Shown here: in pieces, positions 1-7,282 of the stretch
Numbering within the stretch: position 1 is the first letter of the stretch
Layout of the letters: each line of letters opens with the position of its first letter
Source: Oxalobacteraceae bacterium UBA6704
Lineage (GTDB): Bacteria > Pseudomonadota > Gammaproteobacteria > Burkholderiales > Burkholderiaceae_D
Direction of reading: 5' to 3'
Length of the DNA stretch: 28,173 bases
Assembly (NCBI GenBank): GCA_002454505.1
Contig: DKJA01000195.1
Span: forward strand, 1-28,173
Notes under the pieces: generated by a model
Seen by the model: the letters and a program-made list of their open reading frames with translations, nothing else
Databases searched by the model: none
What the model was told of the DNA's origin: nothing
Translations under genes and position numbers: made by a program

Positions 1-1
1 G

Positions 2-82
2 CTCGATACACACAGCATCGAGACGCCGGAGCAGTTTCTGCTGGCGGCGATCATGCGGCAACCGGCTGCATCGCTTCATTGA
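2..82 (+). CDS. C-terminal end of an unidentified protein (partial, possible PIN-domain tail)
   Basis: The window opens inside a reading frame that runs to a TGA at 80-82, giving 26 residues that include IETPEQFLLAAIM. A short segment of the form 'I-x-T/S-P-x-x-F-L' near the C-terminus is typical of the last strand and helix of PIN_3-type toxins, so a PIN-domain protein is possible. This is a guess from a very short tail. The gene ends 131 bp before the next gene on the same strand and nothing else of it is visible. Confidence 0.3.
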   Translation, partial: LDTHSIETPEQFLLAAIMRQPAASLH

Positions 83-213
83 TCGTCAGCGCCGTCTTCC
101 ACGGATCATTCAACAACGTCGGGTGACAGAGCCAAATATTTCTGCCGCCTGCATCCATCGGCCCAGGCAGCGCGTATTTCCGCACAAGACAAGCAATAGC
201 GGAGACAGCCACC

Positions 214-807
214 ATGCCAACCGGACAGCACTTACTGGACCAGCTCGACGTGCCGGACGGCGCATCGGTGTTCGGCATCGCCTATTCGATCATCACGATG
301 TCCGGCGTCATGAAGGGCGCCGGCATTTCCCCCGGCGCGCTCGTGAAGACGGCGGGCAAGCTGCTGGAGGACGGCCACGCCACGACATTCTTCATCCACG
401 GCGATGAGATCACCCTGACCGGCATGGGTTACAGAGGCTGGGTGTTCAATGACGGCCCGCTCGCGAGCGAACCATGGGCGCGCGATACGGCCAACGCGAA
501 TACGGACGTGTACTACACCGTCTGCACGCCGGCGGAGGCGGCCCGGTATGCGCAGATCAGGGCCGAACTGGAGGGGCAGCGGGCCACCACCTATCATGAA
601 TTCAGGCCCAACCTGCCCGGCGGCACCCGCTACGAGAACTGCATCAGTTCCAGCCACATGATCGTCCACAGGATGGGCTATGGGTCGGCGATCGCCACCA
701 AGGGTGTGTGGATCCCGTCGGTCAGCAACTGGGCCACGTGGACGGCCACCAAATTCTCGGCGTGGAAGCACAAGCGTTTCGCCCATACGAACACGCACAT
801 GCCATGA
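214..807 (+). CDS. hypothetical protein, possible permuted papain-like fold
   Basis: This 197-residue protein is not recognised by name. The ATG at 214 is preceded by a GGAG at a usable distance (about 10 nt). There is no signal peptide or clear membrane segment. The layout resembles circularly permuted papain-like (NlpC/P60, YiiX/LRAT-type) proteins: a strand carrying His (FFIHGDE, H62), then a helix of the form TPAEAARYAQIRAELEG (about 105-121), a Tyr-rich strand, and a Tyr-x-Asn-Cys at 140-143 opening a helix. In that superfamily the His precedes the catalytic Cys, as here. The assignment is by pattern only. The C-terminus is rich in Trp, Lys and His. The gene converges on eboB with a 14-bp gap, so it is not part of the EBO operon, though its position at the operon's end may matter. 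Confidence 0.75.
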   Translation: MPTGQHLLDQLDVPDGASVFGIAYSIITMSGVMKGAGISPGALVKTAGKLLEDGHATTFFIHGDEITLTGMGYRGWVFNDGPLASEPWARDTANANTDVYYTVCTPAEAARYAQIRAELEGQRATTYHEFRPNLPGGTRYENCISSSHMIVHRMGYGSAIATKGVWIPSVSNWATWTATKFSAWKHKRFAHTNTHMP

Positions 808-821
808 CGGCGAGGTGAGAA

Positions 822-1910
822 CTACCTGATCACATCCCCCGCCGCGCCATCCACCCGCGGCGCCTGCCCGCGCAGCACAGAGTTGCCGCTGTAAAGCGTG
901 CGCTGGTCGATGGGCGCCGGTGCCAGCCAGTGTTCGGCGCGCATCTCGCCGTTCAGGCCATACACGGCCAGCGCGTTGGCATAGACCACCTGGTGGATGA
1001 CGTCCGCCGCGATGCCCCGGCGCGCCATCAGGTGGGCCGTCTTCGGCACGGCCAGCGGGTCGGACACGCCCCAGTCGCAGGCGGAATTGACGATGATGCG
1101 CTCCGGCCCATATCTGGCCACGATGTCGGCCAGCCGTTCGTTGCCCATCTTGGTGGACGGGTAAATGGTGAACGCGCACCAGTAGCCGCGGTCCAGCACT
1201 TCCTGCACGGTCTCCTCGTTGTTATGGTCGATCACGCAGCGGGCCGGGTCGAAGCCGCACTCCTCCAGCACGTCCATCGTCAGCGTGGTGCCCTGCTTCT
1301 TGTCGCGGTGCGGAGTGTGGATCATGATCGGCAGGTCGAATTGCTGCGCCAGTGCGATCTGGATGCGGAAGGCCCGGTCTTCCAGCGGCGTCTGTTCGTC
1401 GTAGCCGATCTCGCCCAGCGCCACGACGCCCTCCTTGCACAGGTAACGGGGCAGCACGGCCAGCACGGCGTCGGCCAGCGCCGCATCGTTGGCCTCCTTT
1501 GGATTGAGCCCGATGGCGCAATAGTGGCGGATGCCGAACTGGCCGGCGCGAAAGCGCTCGAAACCCGTGATGGTGGAAAAATAATCGATGAAGCTGCCCA
1601 CGTTCGTGCGCAGCTGGCCCAGCCAGAAGGCCGGTTCGATGACGGCGACGACGCCGGCCCGCGCCATCGCTTCGTAGTCGTCCGTCGTGCGGGCGATCAT
1701 GTGGGCGTGCGGGTCGATCAGCATGCCGGTGCCGCCGGCCGGCAGGTGCCTGGCCGCCTGCTGCGCATGCTGCAATCGCCCCGCCTGGGCAACCAGGTCA
1801 GCCAGCATGACCGGCGTCAGGATGCCGTTGCAGCAAGGGCAGGCCAGCGCCCGGCCGGCGAACATTTCCTCGATGGCGGCGCCATCCGGTTTAGCGGGGG
1901 CGTGGTTCAC
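822..1910 (-). CDS. eboB: EboB, TatD-like metal-dependent hydrolase
   Basis: EboB is the amidohydrolase/TatD-like member of the EBO cluster. The barrel starts at about residue 63 and shows plausible metal ligands: DPHAH (H68, H70), GEIGYDE (E167), MIHTPH (H198), IDHNNEE (H229) and NSACDW (D279). The chosen start is the GTG at 1910. It overlaps the eboA stop as GTGA and has a strong GGAGG about 7 nt upstream, giving 362 residues. Most TatD-like proteins would begin near the internal ATG at residue 63 (MLIDPHAH), but no ribosome site is visible there. The protein therefore appears to carry an N-terminal extension of about 62 residues containing CPCCNG. It is the last gene of the eight-gene operon. 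The exact substrate of EboB proteins is not known to me. Confidence 0.9.
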   Translation of the reverse strand: MNHAPAKPDGAAIEEMFAGRALACPCCNGILTPVMLADLVAQAGRLQHAQQAARHLPAGGTGMLIDPHAHMIARTTDDYEAMARAGVVAVIEPAFWLGQLRTNVGSFIDYFSTITGFERFRAGQFGIRHYCAIGLNPKEANDAALADAVLAVLPRYLCKEGVVALGEIGYDEQTPLEDRAFRIQIALAQQFDLPIMIHTPHRDKKQGTTLTMDVLEECGFDPARCVIDHNNEETVQEVLDRGYWCAFTIYPSTKMGNERLADIVARYGPERIIVNSACDWGVSDPLAVPKTAHLMARRGIAADVIHQVVYANALAVYGLNGEMRAEHWLAPAPIDQRTLYSGNSVLRGQAPRVDGAAGDVIR

Positions 1911-2845
1911 GGTGCATTCCTCCGTTCGATGGGTTGATAGGCATCCGTCCAGGGACTCAGCGTCGGCCACGCCGCCGCCGCGACGCGGTGGGCCAGTCCC
2001 TGCCGCTCGCATTCGCGGCGCAGCAGGTCGGCATCGGCGCCGCCGGCGTAACGCAGGCTCAATGCGACGCCCAGCCGTTCCGTCTCGGTGCCCTCCTCCA
2101 GCACCTGGCGCATGGCGGCCAGGCCCGCGCCGCCGGCATGCGGTGCCACGCAACGCCACAGTTCGGGACTGACCGGGCGGCCGGCGGCGCGGCGCTCGCG
2201 GACCAGGTCCAGCAGGATGGCGGCCAGCGCGGGATTGGCGCGCCGCTCGATGCCCTGGATGGGCCACAGCGGCGACTCCAGGAAAAACGTCTTGACGATC
2301 ATCTGGTTCCACGCCGCCTCGTCGAACCATTCGACGGGGTAAGGATTACGGTGGGCGATCGCCTCGAACACGGGCCGCATGGCCGAACGGACGGCTTCGC
2401 GCGCCAGCCCTTCCAGCGCCGCCGCGCCGCCATACAGGGGCCAGGCGCGGTACAGCGCGATCGCCTCGCCGATGCCGGCACTGTGCAGCACCTCGCGCAG
2501 CAGTGCCGCATAGCGGTCCGCGTCGCCATCCCAGCCGGCCAGCGCGAACGCGGCGCGCGCCGCCTGGTCGACGCCCCAGCCGGTGGCATCGAAGCCGGGA
2601 CACAGGTCGCGGGCGCGGGCCAGTTCGGTATCGGTCAGCGCCAGGCCGGCCTTGCCCAGCTTGCGCGGCGCCAGGCCGGTGGCGATGGCCAGCCGGTCCG
2701 CATCGCCGCGCAACGTGGGCAGCGTGGCATCGAACCACGCATGGCCGGGTGCCGGCAGACGCGCGCGCAGCCAGCCGGCGATCATCGCGAGGCGGGCCGC
2801 CACATCGCCGCCGTCGTCCTCCGCCACCATCACACCATCGTTCAT
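1907..2845 (-). CDS. eboA: EboA, EBO-cluster protein of unknown biochemical role
   Basis: This 312-residue protein looks wholly helical and soluble. It carries the stretch NPYPVEWFDEAAWNQM (about residues 186-201), which I recognise as characteristic of EboA. An open frame extends upstream, but the ATG at 2845 is chosen because AGGAG sits 7-8 nt before it and because it lies 10 bp after the eboC stop, matching the spacing elsewhere in the operon. Its end overlaps the eboB start by 4 bp (GTGA), suggesting translational coupling. EboA has no assigned reaction. Genetic work on EBO clusters implicates the set in moving or presenting a metabolite precursor, and the role here is inferred from that context. 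Confidence 0.88.
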   Translation of the reverse strand: MNDGVMVAEDDGGDVAARLAMIAGWLRARLPAPGHAWFDATLPTLRGDADRLAIATGLAPRKLGKAGLALTDTELARARDLCPGFDATGWGVDQAARAAFALAGWDGDADRYAALLREVLHSAGIGEAIALYRAWPLYGGAAALEGLAREAVRSAMRPVFEAIAHRNPYPVEWFDEAAWNQMIVKTFFLESPLWPIQGIERRANPALAAILLDLVRERRAAGRPVSPELWRCVAPHAGGAGLAAMRQVLEEGTETERLGVALSLRYAGGADADLLRRECERQGLAHRVAAAAWPTLSPWTDAYQPIERRNAP

Positions 2846-2855
2846 TGCGATCTCC

Positions 2856-3731
2856 TCAGGTTCCCGGTACCAGCCGGTGCAGCAGCCGGGTGCACAGATA
2901 AGCGGCCACGCAGGCCAGCAACCAGGGCGCCGGCCCGCCCGCCGCGGCGATGACGACGCCATCGAGCAGCGCGATGGCGGCGATCAGCCGGGCCACGGCG
3001 CGCGGCACATCGCCACGCGCGCCGCGCCGCACCAGCAGGCGCACGGCATCCGCATCGGCCAACGCCAGCGCTGCCAGTAGCAGCAGCCCGCCCGCGCCCG
3101 GCTGCAGCGCATGCAGCAGCAAGGGCAAGGCCAGCACGGCCAGCGGCCACAGGCGGCCGATGCGGTCCAGGCTTTCCTGGCGGGCCGCGTACGTCAGCCC
3201 GGCCACATGGGCCACCATGGCAAGCGCCGCCAGTGCCGGCGGCCCGCTCCACGACAAGGCGCCGCCCGCCGCAGCACCTGCCGTCACATAGACCAGCGCA
3301 CGGCACAGGCCCATCACCAGCGGACTGGCCGGATTGCCCTTGTGCCAGATGTCGTACACGACGATGGCGACTGCCAGCGCTGCACCCGCCAGCGCGGCGC
3401 CGGTGCCGAACATGGCCAGCGCAGCCAGGCCCGCCGCCAGCAGGCCGAAGCCGACGGCGAACACGGTCGCGGCGCCGATCTGGCCGGCCGGAATGGGCCG
3501 GCCGGGCCGCTCGCGCGCATCGATGGCCCGGTCGAATGCATCGTTCAGGTACATGCCGCCCAGGTAGAAGGCGGAAATGGCGGCCATTACCGCCACCGTG
3601 CCGGCGCCCACGCTGCCGCCGGCGACGACCGTCCCGGCCAGCACATTCGTCCACACGGTCGGCAGGTTCGACACGCGGCCCAGCCGCAGGTGCACGGCCA
3701 GCAGCGGCGCCCTGGCGGGCACGCTGATCAT
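2856..3731 (-). CDS. eboC: EboC, UbiA-like membrane prenyltransferase homologue
   Basis: This 291-residue polytopic membrane protein of the UbiA superfamily has about eight or nine hydrophobic segments. The first Asp-rich motif is present as LNDAFDRAIDARERPGRPIPAG (N63, D64, D67, D71), the polyprenyl-diphosphate/Mg site of the family. The second conserved loop is VVYDIWHKGN rather than a clear DxxxD, as far as I can judge a feature of the EboC branch. The ATG at 3731 overlaps the eboE stop as ATGA, with GGGGAG about 8 nt upstream. EboC is the only clearly integral membrane member of the EBO set and probably anchors the pathway at the cytoplasmic membrane. Whether it transfers a prenyl group or acts otherwise cannot be read from the sequence. 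Confidence 0.92.
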   Translation of the reverse strand: MISVPARAPLLAVHLRLGRVSNLPTVWTNVLAGTVVAGGSVGAGTVAVMAAISAFYLGGMYLNDAFDRAIDARERPGRPIPAGQIGAATVFAVGFGLLAAGLAALAMFGTGAALAGAALAVAIVVYDIWHKGNPASPLVMGLCRALVYVTAGAAAGGALSWSGPPALAALAMVAHVAGLTYAARQESLDRIGRLWPLAVLALPLLLHALQPGAGGLLLLAALALADADAVRLLVRRGARGDVPRAVARLIAAIALLDGVVIAAAGGPAPWLLACVAAYLCTRLLHRLVPGT

Positions 3732-4936
3732 GGCCGCAGCTCCCCGATGACATAAGCCAGTTCACGGGCAATCGCCGCCGCCTTCGACGCGGGGCGGAAC
3801 GCGGCCGGCAGCACGTCCCACGTGTAGGTTTCCACTTCCAGATGTGGCAAGGGATCGAGCCCCGGGACGGCCTGCAGCAGCGCCGCCAGCGTGTCGCGCG
3901 TGGTACCGAACGGCCCCGCCCGGGGCAGGAACACCGGTACGTGGCAATGGATGCGCCACTCGCCCCTGGCGGCGCCGCCGTGCCAGGCGGCCAGCGCCTG
4001 CGGCAGGTCCGTGTAGCGTTCGAGTGCACCGGCGTCCCGGGGGCGCACCACCACCTGGTGCAGGTACACGCCCTGGTCCAGCTGTGCGACGGCGGCCAGC
4101 AGCCCATCGTCCATGCAGGCGATCCGCAAGGCGCTGGACAGCTGCACCTTCGGCACCGCGATGCCGGCACGGGCCAGCCGGGCCAGCGCGGCGACCGGAT
4201 CCTCGAACGCCACGGCGCCATGGCATACGTCGTAGCAGATGCCCACGTGCCGGCGCAGCAGCGCCTCCGTGCCGGACGGCGCCACGTCGGCCAGCGCCGC
4301 CAGTTGCGCGCACGGACCGGGGCGCAGCAGGTGGCCGGCGAAGAAATCCAGCACGTCGTCCACCGTCTCCAGCATGCAGGCAGGCTCCGGTTCCAGTGCC
4401 AGCACGATGCGCCGGCCCGTCTCGCGTTCCAGCGCCACGAGTTCCGCCACCATCTGCACCAGCTGTGCCGCGATGCGGGTGCGGTCGTCCTGCCGCAGGT
4501 CGGCGGCAAAGGCACCCGGCACCGTGGAGATGCTGCCGGCGACGCCGTCCGGCAGCAACCGCGCCAGGGTGCGTGCCACGCTGGCCGTGTAGGCCAGGCG
4601 GGCCGGTTCGCGCCAGTCCGGCCGGTACACCTGCTCCTTGACGGGCACGCCGTGGAAGGCGCCATGGGGAAAGGCGTTGACCGTGAAGACATACGCATCC
4701 AGCCGCGCAAGCTGTTCCTGGAACGCCTGCAGCGTGGCCGGATCGTCCAGCGCCTGCGCGGCCCGGTTGGACAGGCGCAGGCCGATGCCGAAGCGCCCGC
4801 GGTCTTCCCCCAACGCTGCGCGCACGGCGGGCACGTAGTCGTCCAGGCTGGCGCTGACGGCCGGCCAGTCCTCGCCGGCATGGATATTGGTGCAGTAGCA
4901 CAGGTGCGCCGCGCGGCCTTGCAGTGTCAGGCGCAT
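3728..4936 (-). CDS. eboE: EboE, xylose-isomerase-like TIM-barrel metabolite-traffic protein
   Basis: This 402-residue protein is of the sugar-phosphate isomerase/epimerase (xylose isomerase-like) TIM-barrel class. The N-terminal LCYCTNIHAGEDW (about 12-24) and HVGICYDVCHGAVAFED (230-246) are typical of EboE. Acidic and His residues on successive strands (E182/E184, D236, H239, H330/H332, E367/E369) could form a divalent metal site. The start is the ATG at 4936, which overlaps eboD by 10 bp and has GGAG about 8 nt upstream. A longer open frame runs upstream but lies within eboD. The end overlaps eboC by 4 bp. The reaction of EboE proteins is unproven; the fold suggests isomerisation or epimerisation of a small polyhydroxy or oxo compound. 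Confidence 0.92.
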   Translation of the reverse strand: MRLTLQGRAAHLCYCTNIHAGEDWPAVSASLDDYVPAVRAALGEDRGRFGIGLRLSNRAAQALDDPATLQAFQEQLARLDAYVFTVNAFPHGAFHGVPVKEQVYRPDWREPARLAYTASVARTLARLLPDGVAGSISTVPGAFAADLRQDDRTRIAAQLVQMVAELVALERETGRRIVLALEPEPACMLETVDDVLDFFAGHLLRPGPCAQLAALADVAPSGTEALLRRHVGICYDVCHGAVAFEDPVAALARLARAGIAVPKVQLSSALRIACMDDGLLAAVAQLDQGVYLHQVVVRPRDAGALERYTDLPQALAAWHGGAARGEWRIHCHVPVFLPRAGPFGTTRDTLAALLQAVPGLDPLPHLEVETYTWDVLPAAFRPASKAAAIARELAYVIGELRP

Positions 4937-6138
4937 GGCCGTGCTCCGTCCAGCACCTGCAGCCAGGCGATGGCCTGCGCCACGCGTGCGTTGTCGATCC
5001 GGTCCACTTCGATGCCCTGCCCGATCGCGGCCAGCAGCGTGACGGACAGGTCGCCGCCCAGGTGGGCCCGGAATTCCGCCACGCCGTCCAGCACGGCCAG
5101 CGCCGCGTGGTCGCCGCGTGCCAGCAGTTGCGGATGCCACAGACGGAAGCCGAGTGCGCGCAGCAGCCGGTGGATGCGCAGGTCCTCGCCTTCCGCCAGC
5201 AGGCCGGCCAGCACCGAATAGCGGGCATCCAGCGCAACGCCGATGGCGACGGCCTCGCCGTGCGACAGCGCGTGGCCGCTCAGCCGCTCCAGCTTGTGCG
5301 CGGCCCAATGGCCGTAGTCCAGCGGCCGTGCCGAGCCCCGCTCGAACGGATCGCCGCCGTGCGCGATCTGGCGCATGTGCAGCGCGGCGGAGCGGCGGAT
5401 CAGGTCGGCCAGCGCATCGGCATGGCCGGCCGCCAGCGCCGCCGCATCCCGTTCCAGCGCGAGGAAGAACGCCCGGTCGCGGATCAGCGCCACCTTGACG
5501 CCTTCGGCCATGCCGGCGCGGCGCTCCCGTTCGGGCAGCGTGCCGATGAACAGGCTGTCGTTGACGACACCCCACGGCGGGCTGAAGGTGCCCAGCAAAT
5601 TCTTCTGGCCGTGCCAGTTGACGGCGTTCTTCACGCCCACGCCGCTGTCGCACTGCGCCAGCACGGTGCTGGGCAGCCGGACATGGCGCACGCCGCGGTG
5701 GAAGATGGCGGCTGCGTAGCCGGCGGCGTCGAGCATGGCGCCGCCGCCGATGGCCAGTGCGTACGAATGGCGGTCGATGGCGCGGTCGGCCAGGATCTGC
5801 AGCAGCCCCTGCACCAGCGCCGGATCGTTCTTGCACGCTTCGCCGCCCGGCACGGCCACGACATCGCCGGCCAGTTCCACGTTCTCGCGGTTGGCGTGTG
5901 CGTAGGCGGCGATGCGCCGTGCCAGGTCGGGCTGCGCGGCCAGCACGCCGCTGTCGGCAAACACCACCATCCGGTGGCGGCGCGCCGGCTCGCGGAGGGC
6001 CAGCAGGTCGCGCAGGTGCGGGTTATCCGGCGCGAACGCGTCGCGCGTGAACACGACCGGCATCGTGTATTCGACGCTGAACGATTGCTGCAGCCAGTCG
6101 TCGCCGGCCGCCCGCGGCTGTGCGTATGCCGGTTGCAT
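4927..6138 (-). CDS. eboD: EboD, 3-dehydroquinate-synthase-like sugar phosphate cyclase
   Basis: This 403-residue protein belongs to the 3-dehydroquinate synthase / sugar phosphate cyclase superfamily. It has the NAD-binding GGGAMLDAAGYAA (131-143), the phosphate/NAD loop LPSTVLAQCDSGVGVKNAVN (155-174), and the three metal ligands in family order: E212 (MAEGVKVAL), H277 (YGHWAAHKLE) and H293 (SHGEAVAIG). H277 and H293 are 16 apart, as in true DHQ synthases. It is probably the EBO paralogue and not the shikimate enzyme, because it differs from AroB in the GH-x-x-AHK-E segment and sits between vioB-like and ebo genes. The N-terminus has about 20 extra residues. The ATG at 6138 follows the preceding gene's stop by 10 bp and has a purine-rich AGGGGG site. 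Confidence 0.92.
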   Translation of the reverse strand: MQPAYAQPRAAGDDWLQQSFSVEYTMPVVFTRDAFAPDNPHLRDLLALREPARRHRMVVFADSGVLAAQPDLARRIAAYAHANRENVELAGDVVAVPGGEACKNDPALVQGLLQILADRAIDRHSYALAIGGGAMLDAAGYAAAIFHRGVRHVRLPSTVLAQCDSGVGVKNAVNWHGQKNLLGTFSPPWGVVNDSLFIGTLPERERRAGMAEGVKVALIRDRAFFLALERDAAALAAGHADALADLIRRSAALHMRQIAHGGDPFERGSARPLDYGHWAAHKLERLSGHALSHGEAVAIGVALDARYSVLAGLLAEGEDLRIHRLLRALGFRLWHPQLLARGDHAALAVLDGVAEFRAHLGGDLSVTLLAAIGQGIEVDRIDNARVAQAIAWLQVLDGARPCA

Positions 6139-6148
6139 GGCCGCCCCC

Positions 6149-7246
6149 CTATCTCGCCCGGGTCAGCATGAACGGCGGCGCCGCCACCAGGTCCGGCCGG
6201 TCCGGCCCGGCCGGATGCCGGACCACCTTCTGCGCCGCCAGCTTCAGTTCGTACATGATGCCCATCGCCGCGTCGAGCATCGCCGGCGCGCCGTTGAACA
6301 CCGTGTCGAGGGTGCGCAGCAGCCGCTGGTAGGTATCGTAGAACTGCTGGCCGGCCACCTGCGCGCCGCTGCCCGGCGCGTAGTCGGACAGCGCCGCATC
6401 CTGCAGCAGCGGGTATACCATGCTCTCGTCGAGCGGCACGCCGTTGCCCGCATAGGACCAGCCGGACGGCGCCGCCGGATCGGGCACCAGCCGCCGGCCG
6501 TGGAAGATCTCGCCGAACATGAAGTAGTGGGCATACGATTCGCCGGTACCGTCCAGCGGCGTGAAGCCTTCGTCGAGCGGCGCGCCTTCGCCCTGCACGA
6601 CGATCGTCTCCAGCGCGGCCGTGGCCGATGCGAGGCTGTCCACCAGCCCGCTCAGACTGCGGCCGTGGATGGGCGGGAACCAGGCGGCGATATCGACCTG
6701 GCGGTCCAGCCGCGGTTCGGCGAAGCAGTGCGCGCCGCTGCGCTCCAGCCGCGCCAGCGCATCAATGATGGCGCCGTAGAAATCGCCGATCGACGCGTAT
6801 TCGCCCGGCACCGACGGCGGTGGATTCGGGGCCAGCTCGCCCGGCAGGATGTGCGCCGTGTCGGGCCGCTCGATGGCCATGAACACGTCGTGCACGTGCT
6901 GCCGCGTCAGCGCGCCCAGCGATACGTGCAGGCCGTCGTCGATCCCCAGCGGCAGCGGACCGGGAAAATGCAGGCCGTGGCCGGCCGCCGCGATGCGGGG
7001 CGTGCCGCCGATTGCGATCAGCGTGTTGGCGGCCAGCGTCAGGTGCGCCATCTCCTCGACGACGACGCCCTGCACGAGCGCGCCGGCCGCGCGGTTGCCG
7101 TTCTGCTTCAGCGAGAACAGCGCCGTCAGGTAGACGGGAATGGTGGCCAGTTCCAGCTGGATGGCGCTGGCCAGGGCATCGCGCACCGTGGCCACCGTTT
7201 CGGCCCGGCGCAATGCGTTGATGTGTTTTTCGGAGATCCGCAACAT
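6149..7246 (-). CDS. ferritin-like protein matching the C-terminal half of VioB/RebD/StaD
   Basis: This 365-residue protein carries the ferritin-like domain (Pfam 'Ferritin-like', PF12902) found at the C-terminus of VioB, RebD and StaD. Visible iron-site elements are LELATIPVYL (E32), VVEEMAHLTLAANTL (E65, H68) and HYFMFGEIFHGRRL (about 240-252, His and Glu). The C-terminal stretch FYDTYQRLLRTLDTVF to LKLAAQKVVRHPAGP parallels the end of VioB, which likewise finishes with a helix pair and a Pro-Ala-Gly-Pro-type segment. VioB is about 1000 residues; this gene plus the one before it total 1007. The gap to the upstream gene is 36 bp and to eboD 10 bp. It probably forms a complex with the upstream product. 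Similarity is from memory of VioB, and the substrate here is unknown. Confidence 0.88.
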   Translation of the reverse strand: MLRISEKHINALRRAETVATVRDALASAIQLELATIPVYLTALFSLKQNGNRAAGALVQGVVVEEMAHLTLAANTLIAIGGTPRIAAAGHGLHFPGPLPLGIDDGLHVSLGALTRQHVHDVFMAIERPDTAHILPGELAPNPPPSVPGEYASIGDFYGAIIDALARLERSGAHCFAEPRLDRQVDIAAWFPPIHGRSLSGLVDSLASATAALETIVVQGEGAPLDEGFTPLDGTGESYAHYFMFGEIFHGRRLVPDPAAPSGWSYAGNGVPLDESMVYPLLQDAALSDYAPGSGAQVAGQQFYDTYQRLLRTLDTVFNGAPAMLDAAMGIMYELKLAAQKVVRHPAGPDRPDLVAAPPFMLTRAR

Positions 7247-7282
7247 GGTCGTCTCGCCCTCTGGTTGGTGATGGAAAGTGGC

